Positions 32,003 through 40,594 of a DNA stretch of 64,000 nucleotides are shown here, piece after piece. Position 1 is the stretch's first letter; the number at the start of each line of letters is the position of its first letter. The DNA is from JAIQFR01 sp041494445 (GTDB taxonomy: Bacteria; Acidobacteriota; Polarisedimenticolia; Polarisedimenticolales; JAIQFR01). The notes under the pieces were generated by a model, which ran no database searches, was not told the origin of the DNA, and saw nothing but the letters and a program-made list of their open reading frames with translations. The DNA is taken from assembly GCA_041494445.1 (NCBI GenBank), contig JBGQAU010000005.1, forward strand, positions 4,920-68,919. The letters are read 5' to 3'. A program made the position numbers and the translations under genes.

Positions 32003-32019
32003 TCCCGGCCCCCCGAGCC

Positions 32020-32202
32020 TCAGGGCGCTCGTAGCGGGAACGGGAACATCAGGTAGGAGAAGGCCAGCGCGCCGAGAACCATCGCGGCCCAGATCACGGC
32101 CGCGAGGCGCGCGCGAGCGGCCGGGCTCCGGCGGGACAGCACGGTAAAGAACAGGGACACCAGGGTCGAGTACAGCAGCAAGTGCAGGAAGTGGCTCCGC
32201 AT
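32020..32202 (-). CDS. Small membrane protein (60 aa)
   Basis: A 60-residue protein with two hydrophobic segments (LLLYSTLVSLFFTVL and LAAVIWAAMVLGALAFSYLMF). Its start ATG overlaps the stop of the upstream DUF6677-like gene, so it is translated with it. No function recognised; the last gene of the rplI-linked minus-strand run. Confidence 0.6.
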   Translation of the reverse strand: MRSHFLHLLLYSTLVSLFFTVLSRRSPAARARLAAVIWAAMVLGALAFSYLMFPFPLRAP

Positions 32203-32696
32203 CAGCTCTTCCTCCCCCGCGCGATGTCCCAGACGTCGAACAGAAGAAGGAGATTCATGAGTCCGGCCGTCCAGAGGTACGCGGTGCCGTACGCCGAGAC
32301 CCCTGAGCGCGAGCGCTCCCGGAAGATCCGGACGGCTCTCGACTCGAAGGAAGCCGCCACCGCGTCGTCCGGGACGGCGTACGCAGCGTCGCCGTACACC
32401 GCGAGGCGCGCCAGGAGGTCCGCGGGACCCGCTCCCGCGTTTGCCACGACCTGAAGCGTGGTCAGGAACGCCTGGCGGCCGTCCCGGAGGGCGAGCCGGC
32501 CGTCGTGAGCCATCCCCAGCGCAAAGCAACCCATCACGATCGCGGTGAACAACAGGCCGCGCCGCACGTGGCCGAGCACCGCGTGTCCGAGGCCGGGGAG
32601 CACCCAGCCGGCCAGGAGCGCGGATGCGGTCCGCGCCACGCTCGCGGTGCTCCGACCCGGTTCGGGAGCCGGCTCCGGTCCGCCGTCCTTCGCCAT
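32202..32696 (-). CDS. DUF6677-like membrane protein near rplI
   Basis: A 164-residue protein with several hydrophobic segments (LLAGWVLPGLGHAVLGHVRRGLLF, then a helix near FTAIVMGCFALGM, and a C-terminal helix). The GLPGLGH-type motif is seen in a membrane family that accompanies rplI in Acidobacteria; I match it from memory. It may affect membrane or cell envelope organisation. It lies 7 bases downstream of rplI. Confidence 0.55.
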   Translation of the reverse strand: MAKDGGPEPAPEPGRSTASVARTASALLAGWVLPGLGHAVLGHVRRGLLFTAIVMGCFALGMAHDGRLALRDGRQAFLTTLQVVANAGAGPADLLARLAVYGDAAYAVPDDAVAASFESRAVRIFRERSRSGVSAYGTAYLWTAGLMNLLLLFDVWDIARGRKS

Positions 32697-32703
32697 CGCG
32701 CTT

Positions 32704-33153
32704 CTACTCGGCCTCCGCGACGACCTGCACGCTGACCTTCGCCGTGACCTGCCGGTGGATCTTCACGGGGACCTCGAACGCACCGAGAGACTTGATGGGC
32801 TCGTCGAGCTGGATCTTCCGGCGATCCACTTCGATCCCTTTGGCGGCGAGGAGGTCGGCGATCTCGGAACTCGTCACCGATCCGTACAGCGCGTCGTTCT
32901 CCCCCGCCTTTTTCGTGACGACGATCCGCACGCTCTCGAGCCGCCTGGCGAACGACCGGGCGTCCTCGACCTCCTGCGCTTCCCGCGCGATCCACACTCG
33001 CTTCTGCAGCTCGAAGCTGCGGAGGTTTCCCGGCGTCGCCTCCATCGCGAGCTTCTTCGGCAACAGGTAGTTCCTCGCGAAGCCGAGAGACACGCTCACG
33101 ATCTGTCCCCGCTCCCCGAGGTGCTCGACGTCCTGGCACAGCACGACCTTCAC
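32704..33153 (-). CDS. rplI: Ribosomal protein bL9
   Basis: A 149-residue ribosomal protein bL9. The N-terminal domain shows VVLCQDVEHLGERGQIVSVSLGFARNYLLPKKLA and the C-terminal domain FGSVTSSEIADLLAAKG-type residues; the long connecting helix is present. It is the third gene of rpsF-rpsR-rplI. All three positions and spacings are typical. Confidence 0.95.
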   Translation of the reverse strand: MKVVLCQDVEHLGERGQIVSVSLGFARNYLLPKKLAMEATPGNLRSFELQKRVWIAREAQEVEDARSFARRLESVRIVVTKKAGENDALYGSVTSSEIADLLAAKGIEVDRRKIQLDEPIKSLGAFEVPVKIHRQVTAKVSVQVVAEAE

Positions 33154-33172
33154 GGGGTCCTCCTCCTTGATC

Positions 33173-33472
33173 CTAGTCGCTCGTGAAGGGCAGAAGCGCG
33201 ATGTTGCGCGCGCGCTTGATCGCCCGCATCAGCTGGCGCTGGTGCTTGGAGCACGTTCCGGAGATCCTGCGAGGAAGAATCTTCGCGCGCTCCGGGACGT
33301 AGTTCTGAAGGGTTCGGAGGTCCTTGTGGTCGATCCACGCGGCCTTCTCCTCGCAGAACTTGCAGTACTTCCGGCGGCGGAACAGGAACCGGCGCCGACC
33401 GCCGCTTCGCGGCTGGCGCCCTCGGCCCCCGCCCTCGCCTCCCATCCGGGATCCATCCCTCATCTCGCCCAT
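33173..33472 (-). CDS. rpsR: Ribosomal protein bS18 (C+ zinc type)
   Basis: A 99-residue bS18 of the small subunit. The core (YCKFC, then WIDHKDLRTLQNYV, RRISGTCSKHQRQ) keeps the cysteine ligands CxxC, C and H, meaning the zinc-binding C+ form. A Gly/Arg-rich N-terminal extension of about 25 residues is unusual. The ATG at 33472 has a GGGAG site; the second in-frame Met (position 10) is also possible. Confidence 0.93.
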   Translation of the reverse strand: MGEMRDGSRMGGEGGGRGRQPRSGGRRRFLFRRRKYCKFCEEKAAWIDHKDLRTLQNYVPERAKILPRRISGTCSKHQRQLMRAIKRARNIALLPFTSD

Positions 33473-33507
33473 GTCATCGCTCTCCCGCGTTCACCCTGAG
33501 TTCCCGA

Positions 33508-33987
33508 TCAGCCTCGGTCGTCGCCCTGCTCGTCGGGCTCGACCGACGGGTCCGTCTTCTCTTCGTCGCCGCCGGCGTCCGCCTCGAGGACGGGCGCCCC
33601 CGCGATGACCTCGCCCGCGGCCTCGGCCGCCACCCGGGCGGCTTCCGCCTCGACGCGGGCCGCCGCGTCCCGAACCGCTTGTTCCTTCGCCGCGACCGCC
33701 CAATCCTCCTCGAGCCGGACCGTCAGGTGCCGGAGCACCTTGTCCGAGATCCGGAGGCGGCGCTCCAGCTCCCTGGGGAGCGTCTCGTCGGCGTCGTACA
33801 GGAAACGGGTGTACACCCCGTCCTCGAACTTCTTGATCGGATACGCCAGCCGGCGTCGCCCGAGCCGCTCGTTGGCCACCATGACGCCGCGATCGGCCAC
33901 GATCTGCGCCAGGGGCGCGACCGACGCTCGCTCCTCGTCCTCGCTCAGGGTGGGAAGGGTGATGAAGAGAGTCTCGTACGTGGGCAC
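33508..33987 (-). CDS. rpsF: Ribosomal protein bS6
   Basis: A 159-residue bS6. Core motifs are YETLFITLPTLSEDE, GRRRLAYPIKKFEDGVYTRF and DKVLRHLTVRLEED. A C-terminal extension of about 50 residues is rich in Ala, Glu and Asp (ending EPDEQGDDRG), similar to tails processed by RimK-type ligases elsewhere. The start chosen is the second in-frame GTG, which gives proper spacing to AGGAGG. It begins the rpsF-rpsR-rplI operon. Confidence 0.93.
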   Translation of the reverse strand: MPTYETLFITLPTLSEDEERASVAPLAQIVADRGVMVANERLGRRRLAYPIKKFEDGVYTRFLYDADETLPRELERRLRISDKVLRHLTVRLEEDWAVAAKEQAVRDAAARVEAEAARVAAEAAGEVIAGAPVLEADAGGDEEKTDPSVEPDEQGDDRG

Positions 33988-34089
33988 GAATCGCACCTCC
34001 TCACGGCGTTCCGCCCCCGGTCGCTCGCCGGGAGCAAGGGGTGCCGGACTTCCGGGCTCGCACGTTCGCGAACCCGCAAAAAAAGGAGT

Positions 34090-34695
34090 CTAACACGGGT
34101 CCGGGGTTTCGGCCACCGTCGGACGTCCGTTGAAGCGGTTCATCGCCGCCGCGAGCCCGTCCTCCAGAACCGCCATCACCGCGTCCGCCCCGAGGCTCAC
34201 GAGAACGTCCGCGGCCTCCAGCTCCTCGTCGTCGAAGGCCTCGAGCACGTACTCCATGAGCTCCGCCTCCGCGCGTCCCGCGCCACGCACGCCGAGCTTG
34301 ACACGAGGGAACTCGGACGTCTTGAAGGTCGCGATCAGCGAGCGCAGCCCGTTGTGGCCCCCGGCGCTCCCCGCGGCTCGGACCCGGACCCGCCCGAGGG
34401 CAAGGTCCGCGTCGTCGTGGACGACCAGAAGGTCGCCCGGCGAGGCGGCGTACCTCTCGAGCAGGGCGGCGCCCGCCCTGCCCGAGAGGTTCATGTAAGT
34501 CCGCGGCTTCGCGAGGAGCACCCCCGCTCCCGCGACCACCGCCTCGGCGCTGAGGCAGACCGCTCCGAGATCCCCCGAACGCGCGAACGAGGCGTTCGAG
34601 CGCTCGGCCAGGAGGTCGAGCACGCGGAAGCCCACATTGTGTCGCGTCCGTCGATAGCGGGCGCCCGGATTGCCGAGACCCAGAACGATCTTCAA
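34090..34695 (-). CDS. pth: Peptidyl-tRNA hydrolase
   Basis: A 201-residue Pth that recycles peptidyl-tRNA by hydrolysing the ester bond. Motifs: LGLGNPGARYRRTRHNVGFR with the catalytic His, KPRTYMNLSG, VVHDDADLALG (catalytic Asp) and GSAGGHNGLRSL. It sits between rplY (17 bases upstream) and rpsF, the conserved prs-rplY-pth block. Confidence 0.95.
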   Translation of the reverse strand: MKIVLGLGNPGARYRRTRHNVGFRVLDLLAERSNASFARSGDLGAVCLSAEAVVAGAGVLLAKPRTYMNLSGRAGAALLERYAASPGDLLVVHDDADLALGRVRVRAAGSAGGHNGLRSLIATFKTSEFPRVKLGVRGAGRAEAELMEYVLEAFDDEELEAADVLVSLGADAVMAVLEDGLAAAMNRFNGRPTVAETPDPC

Positions 34696-34711
34696 GGCGC
34701 TGTCCGGAGGG

Positions 34712-35407
34712 CTACTTTTCCTTCGCCCCCTTCTCCCTCGAGGCCGGCTCCTCCGCGGCGCCCGCCTCCTTCCCCTTCTTGATGACCTCGGGCTCCGCGG
34801 CGGCCTCCGGCACCGCCTCGGCGGGAGCCGGTGTCTCCTCCGCGCGCGGCGGCACGACGATCGCGACGATCCCCTCCGGATCGTCGAGGATCTTCACCTT
34901 GTCGCTTACGGGGAGCACCGCCACGGAGACGTGCTGGTTGACCTGAAGCGCGCTGACGTCCACGTCGAAGTGCTCCGGGATGTCCCCCGGCAGGCACTCG
35001 ACCTCGACCTCGCGGAGGACGAACTCGATCACCCCCCCCTCGGCCTTGACCCCCTCCGGCACTCCGAGGAGACGGATCGGCACGCGGACCGTGACGCTCT
35101 TGTCCAGCTGCACGCGTATGAGGTCCACGTGGAGCAGGGCGTCGCTCACGGGATCGCGCTGCAGCTCCTTGATCATCACGGCGCCCTTCTGGTCCTGACC
35201 GGCCAGCGCGACGGTGAAGATCGTGTTCCGGCCCGTCTCGAGGTGGAGCACCTCCTCGAGGCGGCGCGGGCTCAACCCCACGGTGAGGGGCGACTCGTTC
35301 GCTCCGTAGATCACCGCGGGCAGCATCCCCGCACGGCGACAACGCCGGTTGGCGTTCTTCCCCCGATCGGGCCGGGGCTGGACTTCGACGACGATGTTCT
35401 TGATCAT
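34712..35407 (-). CDS. rplY: Ribosomal protein bL25 (CTC form)
   Basis: A 231-residue bL25 of the longer CTC type. The 5S rRNA-binding N-terminal domain (GKNANRRCRRAGMLPAVIYG, LHVDLIRV) is followed by a TL5-like beta domain (HFDVDVSALQVNQHVSV) and an acidic/lysine-rich tail. It binds 5S rRNA in the large subunit. It lies between prs and pth as in many bacteria. Confidence 0.93.
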   Translation of the reverse strand: MIKNIVVEVQPRPDRGKNANRRCRRAGMLPAVIYGANESPLTVGLSPRRLEEVLHLETGRNTIFTVALAGQDQKGAVMIKELQRDPVSDALLHVDLIRVQLDKSVTVRVPIRLLGVPEGVKAEGGVIEFVLREVEVECLPGDIPEHFDVDVSALQVNQHVSVAVLPVSDKVKILDDPEGIVAIVVPPRAEETPAPAEAVPEAAAEPEVIKKGKEAGAAEEPASREKGAKEK

Positions 35408-35560
35408 GGCTGGCTCTCATCCGCCCCGCACCGTCCGCGCCCTGCGGGGACGGACGGGGCCGTTCCGATCGGGGACCCGTGTGGATGACGCCGCCGCGAG
35501 GGGCGGCCACGGCCTCGCCGGACGGGTCCCTTTGTCCGGCACGACCGCGATGACGATACG

Positions 35561-36505
35561 TCAGACGAACAGCGAGCTCACCGAGGAGTTGCCGTGGATC
35601 CGGGCGATCGCCTCGCCGAGGAGACTCGCCACCGAGAGCACGGTGATCTTCGGATCCGTGGCCTTCTCCTCCGACAACGGGATCGTGTCGGTGACGACCA
35701 CCCGGTCGAGGTGCGGGGTGGCGAGCCGGGCCATCGCCGGCCCCGACAACACCGCGTGGGTGAAGCACGCGGTCACCGATCTGGCCCCCTTCTCCTTGAG
35801 CGCCCGAACGGTTCCGGTGAGCGTCCCGGCGGTGTCCACGATGTCGTCGACGATCACGCAACTCCGGTCCTTGACGTCGCCGATCACGTTCATCGTCTCG
35901 GCGACGTTCGCCTCGATCCTGCGCTTGTCGATGATCGCCAGGGCGGCGCCGAGCCGCTTCGCGAAGAAACGCGCCCGCTCCACGCCGCCGGCGTCGGGCG
36001 AGACGATGATGAGGTTCTCGAATCGCTCCCGCGCGATCCAGTCGAGGAGGACCGGCGCGGCCAGCAGGTGGTCCACCGGCACGTCGAAGAACCCCTGGAT
36101 CGCCGGGGCGTGCAGGTCTACGGTGAGCATCCGCTGGACCCCCGCCGCCTGGAGGAGGTCCGCCACCAGCTTCGCCGAGATCGGCACGCGGGGCTTGTCC
36201 TTCCTGTCCTGTCGCGCGTACCCGTAGTACGGCACGACGGCGGTGATCCGAGCGGCCGAGGAGCGCTTGAGCGCGTCCACGACGAGGAGAAGCTCGATCA
36301 GATTCTCGTTCACGGGATGACACGTCGGCTGAATCACGAAGACGTCGGTCCCGCGCACGTTCTCGAGGACCTGGCAGTAGACCTCGCCGTCGCTGAAGCG
36401 CGTGAGCTTCAACTGCCCCAGGGGGATTCTGAGGTAGTCGCAGATCGCCTGCGCCAGGCGGAGGTTGCCGTTTCCCGAGAAGACCTTGAGCTCGCTCTTC
36501 ATCAC
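35561..36505 (-). CDS. prs: Ribose-phosphate pyrophosphokinase
   Basis: A 314-residue PRPP synthase making phosphoribosyl pyrophosphate from ribose 5-phosphate and ATP. Motifs: KVFSGNGNLRLAQAICDYL (SGN.N in place of SG.AN), FSDGEVYCQVLENVRGTDVFV, YYGYARQDRK, IVSPDAGGVERAR and VDDIVDTAGTLT (PRPP-binding). The length is standard. It begins a stretch with rplY and pth, following tRNA-Gln. Confidence 0.96.
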   Translation of the reverse strand: MMKSELKVFSGNGNLRLAQAICDYLRIPLGQLKLTRFSDGEVYCQVLENVRGTDVFVIQPTCHPVNENLIELLLVVDALKRSSAARITAVVPYYGYARQDRKDKPRVPISAKLVADLLQAAGVQRMLTVDLHAPAIQGFFDVPVDHLLAAPVLLDWIARERFENLIIVSPDAGGVERARFFAKRLGAALAIIDKRRIEANVAETMNVIGDVKDRSCVIVDDIVDTAGTLTGTVRALKEKGARSVTACFTHAVLSGPAMARLATPHLDRVVVTDTIPLSEEKATDPKITVLSVASLLGEAIARIHGNSSVSSLFV

Positions 36506-36533
36506 AGGACCGCCCGCCTCGCCGCTCCGGACA

Positions 36534-36608
36534 TGGCTGGGGCGGGAGGATTCGAACCTCCGAATGCGGGTTCCAAAGACCCGTGTCTTACCACTTGACG
36601 ACGCCCCA
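36534..36608 (-). tRNA. tRNA-Gln (anticodon TTG)
   Basis: A 75-base tRNA with an encoded CCA tail. The acceptor arm starts TGGGGCG and pairs with CGCCCCA, the anticodon stem is CGGGT/ACCCG with loop CTTTGGA (anticodon TTG), and the T-loop is GTTCGAATCC-like. It lies between spoVG and prs, a common arrangement. Confidence 0.93.
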
Positions 36609-36625
36609 GTACGGGACGCACCCCG

Positions 36626-36985
36626 TCACGGCCAGGGCGCGCCCCCCTCCTCGAGCGGATCGTACCCCGCCTCTTCCCCGGGAGGCCCGCTGCCGAGCAG
36701 GCGAACGCCGCCGGGCAGATCCTCGCCACCCTCCGCGAGAACCGCCTTGTACTTCTCGACGATCTGCTCCTCGATCCTCTTGCGCGTCTCGCTGTTCAGG
36801 GGATGGGCGATGTCCCGGAACATGCCGTTCTTCCGCTTCTTGCTGGGCATCGAGATGAACAGCCCATGGGCCCCCTGGATGACCTTGATGTCGCTGACCA
36901 CGAAGCAGTCGTCGAATATGATCGAGGCGAACGCCTTGAGTTTCTCTTCGTTCACGGGGAAAACCCGAACCTGGGTGATCTCCAT
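36626..36985 (-). CDS. spoVG: SpoVG-family RNA/DNA-binding regulator
   Basis: A 119-residue protein with the SpoVG core: MEITQVRVFPVNEEKLKAFA, IIFDDCFVVSDIKVIQG and MPSKKRKNGMFRDIAHPLN, followed by a helix (KRIEEQIVEKYKAVL). The acidic, glycine-rich C-terminus is lineage-specific. SpoVG proteins are nucleic-acid-binding regulators and occur in many non-sporulating bacteria. It precedes tRNA-Gln and prs and follows ispE by 24 bases. Confidence 0.9.
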   Translation of the reverse strand: MEITQVRVFPVNEEKLKAFASIIFDDCFVVSDIKVIQGAHGLFISMPSKKRKNGMFRDIAHPLNSETRKRIEEQIVEKYKAVLAEGGEDLPGGVRLLGSGPPGEEAGYDPLEEGGAPWP

Positions 36986-37009
36986 GCTGAAGACTCCCTT
37001 CCCTCGGCC

Positions 37010-37915
37010 TCAAACGGGCCCACCGGCTGCCATGACTCGGGCCGCGTCCGGGACGGCGCGCGCCGGGAGGAGCCTCCATCCCGGGAAACGCGTCGCCATG
37101 CTCTTGAGCGCCCGCTGCAGCGAGCCGGAATCATCGAACACCCCGAACACCGTCGACCCGCTCCCGCTCAGCAGGGCCATCGAGGCCCCGCCGCGGAGCA
37201 AGCCGTCCCTGAAAGCCAGAAGAGCGGGGCACCGCTCGAAGACCCCGACCTCGAGGTCGTTGACTCCCCAGTGGAAGTCGTTTCCTGGCGATAACTTACC
37301 GGCCGTCGCGCGGTTCACGCTAACACCCTTCGGAGCGAGTGTCAAATCAGCGTCCGCCCACGCGTACGCCTCCGTCGTGGAGATCCCGAACGGCGGAACG
37401 CCGAGCAGGAAGCGGAGGGGACCGGCGAAGGGCCGCGGGGCGATCCGGTCCCCCCGTCCTTCTCCCAGCGCCGTCCCCCCGTGCAGGAAGAACGGCACGT
37501 CCGCCCCGAGCCGGGCGGCGAGCGGCGTGAGACCTTCGACCGCGAGACCGAGGCCCCACAGCTCGGAAAGAGCGAGAAGGGCTCCCGCGGCGTCCGAGCT
37601 TCCTCCTCCCATGCCTCCCCCGATCGGGATCCGCTTCGTGAGTCTCATCGCGGCGCCAGCGATCACGCCGAACCCCTCCGCCAGCAGGCGTGCCGCGCGC
37701 ATCACGAGATTCGAGGCGTCCTCGGGCACGCCGGGGTCGTCGGACGACAGCGTGATGTCACCGGCGGGCCGCACGAGAAGCGTGTCAGACAGGTCGATCG
37801 CCTGGAACACCGTCCGGATCTCGTGGTATCCGTCGTCGCGGCGGCCGAGCACGCGAAGCGCGAGGTTCACCTTCGCGGGGCAGCGCGCCTCGAGACACGC
37901 CTCGGAGGGGCTCAT
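37010..37915 (-). CDS. ispE: 4-diphosphocytidyl-2-C-methyl-D-erythritol kinase
   Basis: A 301-residue GHMP kinase of the non-mevalonate isoprenoid pathway. Motifs: CPAKVNLALRVLGRRDDGYHE, the ATP loop PIGGGMGGGSSDAAGAL, and LSGSGSTVFGVF in the C-terminal domain. It phosphorylates CDP-ME. Its start overlaps the stop of the lipoprotein gene upstream (ATGA). Together with the prenyl synthase at 60.5 kb it documents the MEP route. Confidence 0.93.
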   Translation of the reverse strand: MSPSEACLEARCPAKVNLALRVLGRRDDGYHEIRTVFQAIDLSDTLLVRPAGDITLSSDDPGVPEDASNLVMRAARLLAEGFGVIAGAAMRLTKRIPIGGGMGGGSSDAAGALLALSELWGLGLAVEGLTPLAARLGADVPFFLHGGTALGEGRGDRIAPRPFAGPLRFLLGVPPFGISTTEAYAWADADLTLAPKGVSVNRATAGKLSPGNDFHWGVNDLEVGVFERCPALLAFRDGLLRGGASMALLSGSGSTVFGVFDDSGSLQRALKSMATRFPGWRLLPARAVPDAARVMAAGGPV

Positions 37916-38538
37916 GGTCGCTCCGATTCGTCCGCTTCCGACCCGGCCGCAACCGCGCGGGGAAGCTCCTCGAGCGGCCGCTCGAGGACCCCTGGTGGTG
38001 CGGTGCCGGTGCCGGTTCCCGCCGCGATCTCGCCGCGGGTCTCGAGGCGCCTACGCTCGATTCGGAGCCTTCGCCCGCCGCTCCTGATCTCGAGCGCCTG
38101 CGGAAGCCCGGCGACGTGCTCGGGTTGGCGCATCACCTGCACGTCCGCGGGCACCGGATCGGGCGCGACGATGATCCATCGGACCAGATCTTCCAAGGGG
38201 ACGGGGACGCCCGCCACCGCCTCGATGGCGGCACGGGAAGCGGGTCCGACGTAGGCCGTCCGCTCGCGGACCAGTGTGACCGCGAGACGACCACCGCCGC
38301 CGTCCACGATGACCTCGGGCCCCCCGACGGGCGGTAGGAACTCGGCATGCATCCGGTCCGGAAGGGCCGCCCAAAGAAGGAGCCGAAAACGCCTCGTTCT
38401 CCCGTCTTCGGCGCCGACGGAGCCCTTGTAGGTTCCGACGAGCATCGGCTCGGACCCTTCCGGAAACCGAACTCGCCGCTCGTGGCAACCCGATCCGAGG
38501 AGGACGGTCACGGCGAGCAGCGCCGCGGCGGCCCTCAC
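37912..38538 (-). CDS. Lipoprotein with LolA/LolB-like or DUF4292-like fold
   Basis: A 208-residue lipoprotein. A signal peptide ends with LLGSGC (lipidated Cys). The mature part begins HERRVRFPEG and has beta-rich repeats typical of LolA/LolB or DUF4292 proteins (MLVGTYKGSVG, LLLWAALPDRMHAEFL, LAVTLVRERTAYV). A role in lipoprotein transport is plausible. The GTG start overlaps the stop of the TPR gene. A Gly/Thr-rich C-terminus is unusual. The family is assigned with moderate confidence. Confidence 0.55.
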   Translation of the reverse strand: MRAAAALLAVTVLLGSGCHERRVRFPEGSEPMLVGTYKGSVGAEDGRTRRFRLLLWAALPDRMHAEFLPPVGGPEVIVDGGGGRLAVTLVRERTAYVGPASRAAIEAVAGVPVPLEDLVRWIIVAPDPVPADVQVMRQPEHVAGLPQALEIRSGGRRLRIERRRLETRGEIAAGTGTGTAPPGVLERPLEELPRAVAAGSEADESERP

Positions 38539-40550
38539 CGCGGCCCGGGCAGGGCGGCGGGGGGGGCCCCGCGGGACGGATCGGTCCCGCCCTGGGAATG
38601 GCCGGCTTCCCTTCCCGGCTCCGAGGCAACCCGCGCGATCTTGGCCTTCAGCTCGTCGGCGTTGGGAGATCCGCTGTCCAGGGCGCGGCGCCACAGCGCC
38701 ACCGCTTTGTCGCGCTCACCGAGCCGGTCGTAGAGATCGCCGAGGTGCTCGAGGACCGTCGCGTCGCGCGGGAACTCCTTGGCGGCGCGTTCCAACGGCT
38801 CGCGTGCCTCGGCGAACCGTCCCGAGCGAAACAGCACCCATCCGAGCGAGTCCAGGTACGCCGCGTTCCACGGGTCCACCTCGAGGGCGCCCCTCACGAA
38901 GCCCAGCGCGTCGTTGAGGCGCCGGCCGCGCTCGGCAAGACTGTAGCCCAGGTAGTTGAGCGCGATCGCGTCCTTCGGGTCGAGGCGGATCGCCTCGCCG
39001 AGCTCCCGTTCCGCCTCGTCGTATCTCTTCTCCCGATCGAGAAACGCCCCGAGGCCGAAGTGCGCTTCCCCGTTGCCCGGCTCCTTCCGAGCCCATTCGC
39101 GCAAGAGCTTCTCCGCTTCCTCCGCGTGTCCCGCGACGCGGTACGCCTCGGCGGCGCGAGCCCACATCGCGGAGCCGAGGCGACCCGCGGCCTCCTCGAA
39201 CCTCGCCCGGGCCTTGTCGGGCTTGCCGGACCTCACGTAGGCCTCTCCCTCGAGCGACGCCGCGGGGCCGGTCTCGCCCTTTTCGCGGAGCTTCCCGGCG
39301 AGGAGGATCGCGTCCTTCCATTCCCCGGAATCGAGGGCGACCCTCGCGCGGATCTCCAAGCAGAGAGGCTCATCGGGCTTTTCGAGCGCGGCGAGCGTTC
39401 TGGCCGCCTCGCCGGGCTTCGACCGCCCGAGCCACATCGCCGCGATCCGCCGCCTTATTCCGTCGCGGCGCTCCGTGGCGTCCGGCTCGTCTGCGCTGAC
39501 CGAGCGGAGCGCGGCCCGGAACGATTCCAGCGCGCCGTCGAAATCGCCCTGCCGGGAGAGAATCTCGCCCAGGAACAGATGAACTCCCGCCTGCCCCGGC
39601 AGGTCTCTCGCCAGATCGCGCAGGAGACCCGCGGCCTCGGTCAGTCGTCCGACATCGCCATAGGCGCTCGCGAGCTGGAACAGCACGAGGCGGTTCTCCG
39701 GCGCGACGGACCGCGCCTTCTCGAGCTCGGAAGCCGCCTCTCGGCCGCGGCCGAGGTGGAGAAGCGCCTCGCCCCGCAGCACACGAGCCGCGGGATGATC
39801 GGGCAACGAGGCGAGTACTTTCGAGCAGGCGGCCTCGACCGACGCCCACTCTCCCGCCCCCCCGCCCTCCCGGGCGAGGTCCCCGAGCAGCGGCACCAGC
39901 TCCTCCGCGCCGGGGTTTCCTTCGAGGAAGGAGGCGAGGCCGCGCACCGCCTCGGCCGTCTTGCCATCGCGGTCGAGGTACTGGGCAAGGAGGCGCGCGG
40001 CGGACGCGTCGCCGGGACGACGGTCCGCGAGGGTCCGCACCGCCTTCGCGGCCCCGGCGGAGTCCCCCGCCAGCAGCTTGAGGCGCGCGAGGATCGGGAA
40101 GATGTCGTCGTCCGCATCGGGCGACCGCGCCAGCTGCTCGTAGAGCCGGATCGCTTCGTCGCGGGAGGCGGCGTCGCTGTCCGCCGCGACGGCGCGATGC
40201 GCGGCGAGGTCGGCGAGCACCCTGAGGGCGGTGGCTTCGCCGGGATCGCTCTCGATCGCCTGGCGCGCGAGCCGTTCGGCTTCCGCGCTCCGTCCCAGCG
40301 CGAGCAGCAGCGAAGCGCTCTCCGCGCGAAGCCCAGCGGACTGCGGCATCAGGGCGGTTGCCGTGCGGATCTCGCCGAGCGTATCCGACAGGCGCCCCCG
40401 GCCGGCCGCGAGCCGGGCCTTCATCAGGTGGTAATACGCGTCGCCCTGTTGAGCGACGGCCTCGGCCGAAGCCGTCGGGAGGCCCGCGGGCACCGATCCA
40501 GCCCGTGCCTGGGCGGAGGCGAGAGCCAGGATCAGCACCGAGGAGATCAT
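38535..40550 (-). CDS. Secreted TPR-repeat protein
   Basis: A 671-residue protein with a signal peptide (MISSVLILALASAQARA) and many tetratricopeptide repeats through the length, such as GNGEAHFGLGAFLDREKRYDEAERELGEAI and DAIALNYLGYSLAERG. It likely scaffolds protein interactions in the periplasm. The start is the ATG at 40550, 45 bases after the S41-like stop. It ends in the overlapping start of the lipoprotein gene, so S41-like, TPR and lipoprotein genes form a coupled set. Confidence 0.7.
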   Translation of the reverse strand: MISSVLILALASAQARAGSVPAGLPTASAEAVAQQGDAYYHLMKARLAAGRGRLSDTLGEIRTATALMPQSAGLRAESASLLLALGRSAEAERLARQAIESDPGEATALRVLADLAAHRAVAADSDAASRDEAIRLYEQLARSPDADDDIFPILARLKLLAGDSAGAAKAVRTLADRRPGDASAARLLAQYLDRDGKTAEAVRGLASFLEGNPGAEELVPLLGDLAREGGGAGEWASVEAACSKVLASLPDHPAARVLRGEALLHLGRGREAASELEKARSVAPENRLVLFQLASAYGDVGRLTEAAGLLRDLARDLPGQAGVHLFLGEILSRQGDFDGALESFRAALRSVSADEPDATERRDGIRRRIAAMWLGRSKPGEAARTLAALEKPDEPLCLEIRARVALDSGEWKDAILLAGKLREKGETGPAASLEGEAYVRSGKPDKARARFEEAAGRLGSAMWARAAEAYRVAGHAEEAEKLLREWARKEPGNGEAHFGLGAFLDREKRYDEAERELGEAIRLDPKDAIALNYLGYSLAERGRRLNDALGFVRGALEVDPWNAAYLDSLGWVLFRSGRFAEAREPLERAAKEFPRDATVLEHLGDLYDRLGERDKAVALWRRALDSGSPNADELKAKIARVASEPGREAGHSQGGTDPSRGAPPAALPGPR

Positions 40551-40594
40551 CGCAAGCCCCGGTATGGCCGCGCCCGCCCGCGGCGCACGGACGG

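Noticed and set aside
35408..35560. Possible small gene between prs and rplY
   Set aside because: The 153-base gap has no frame with a start and ribosome site; it appears to be a leader.
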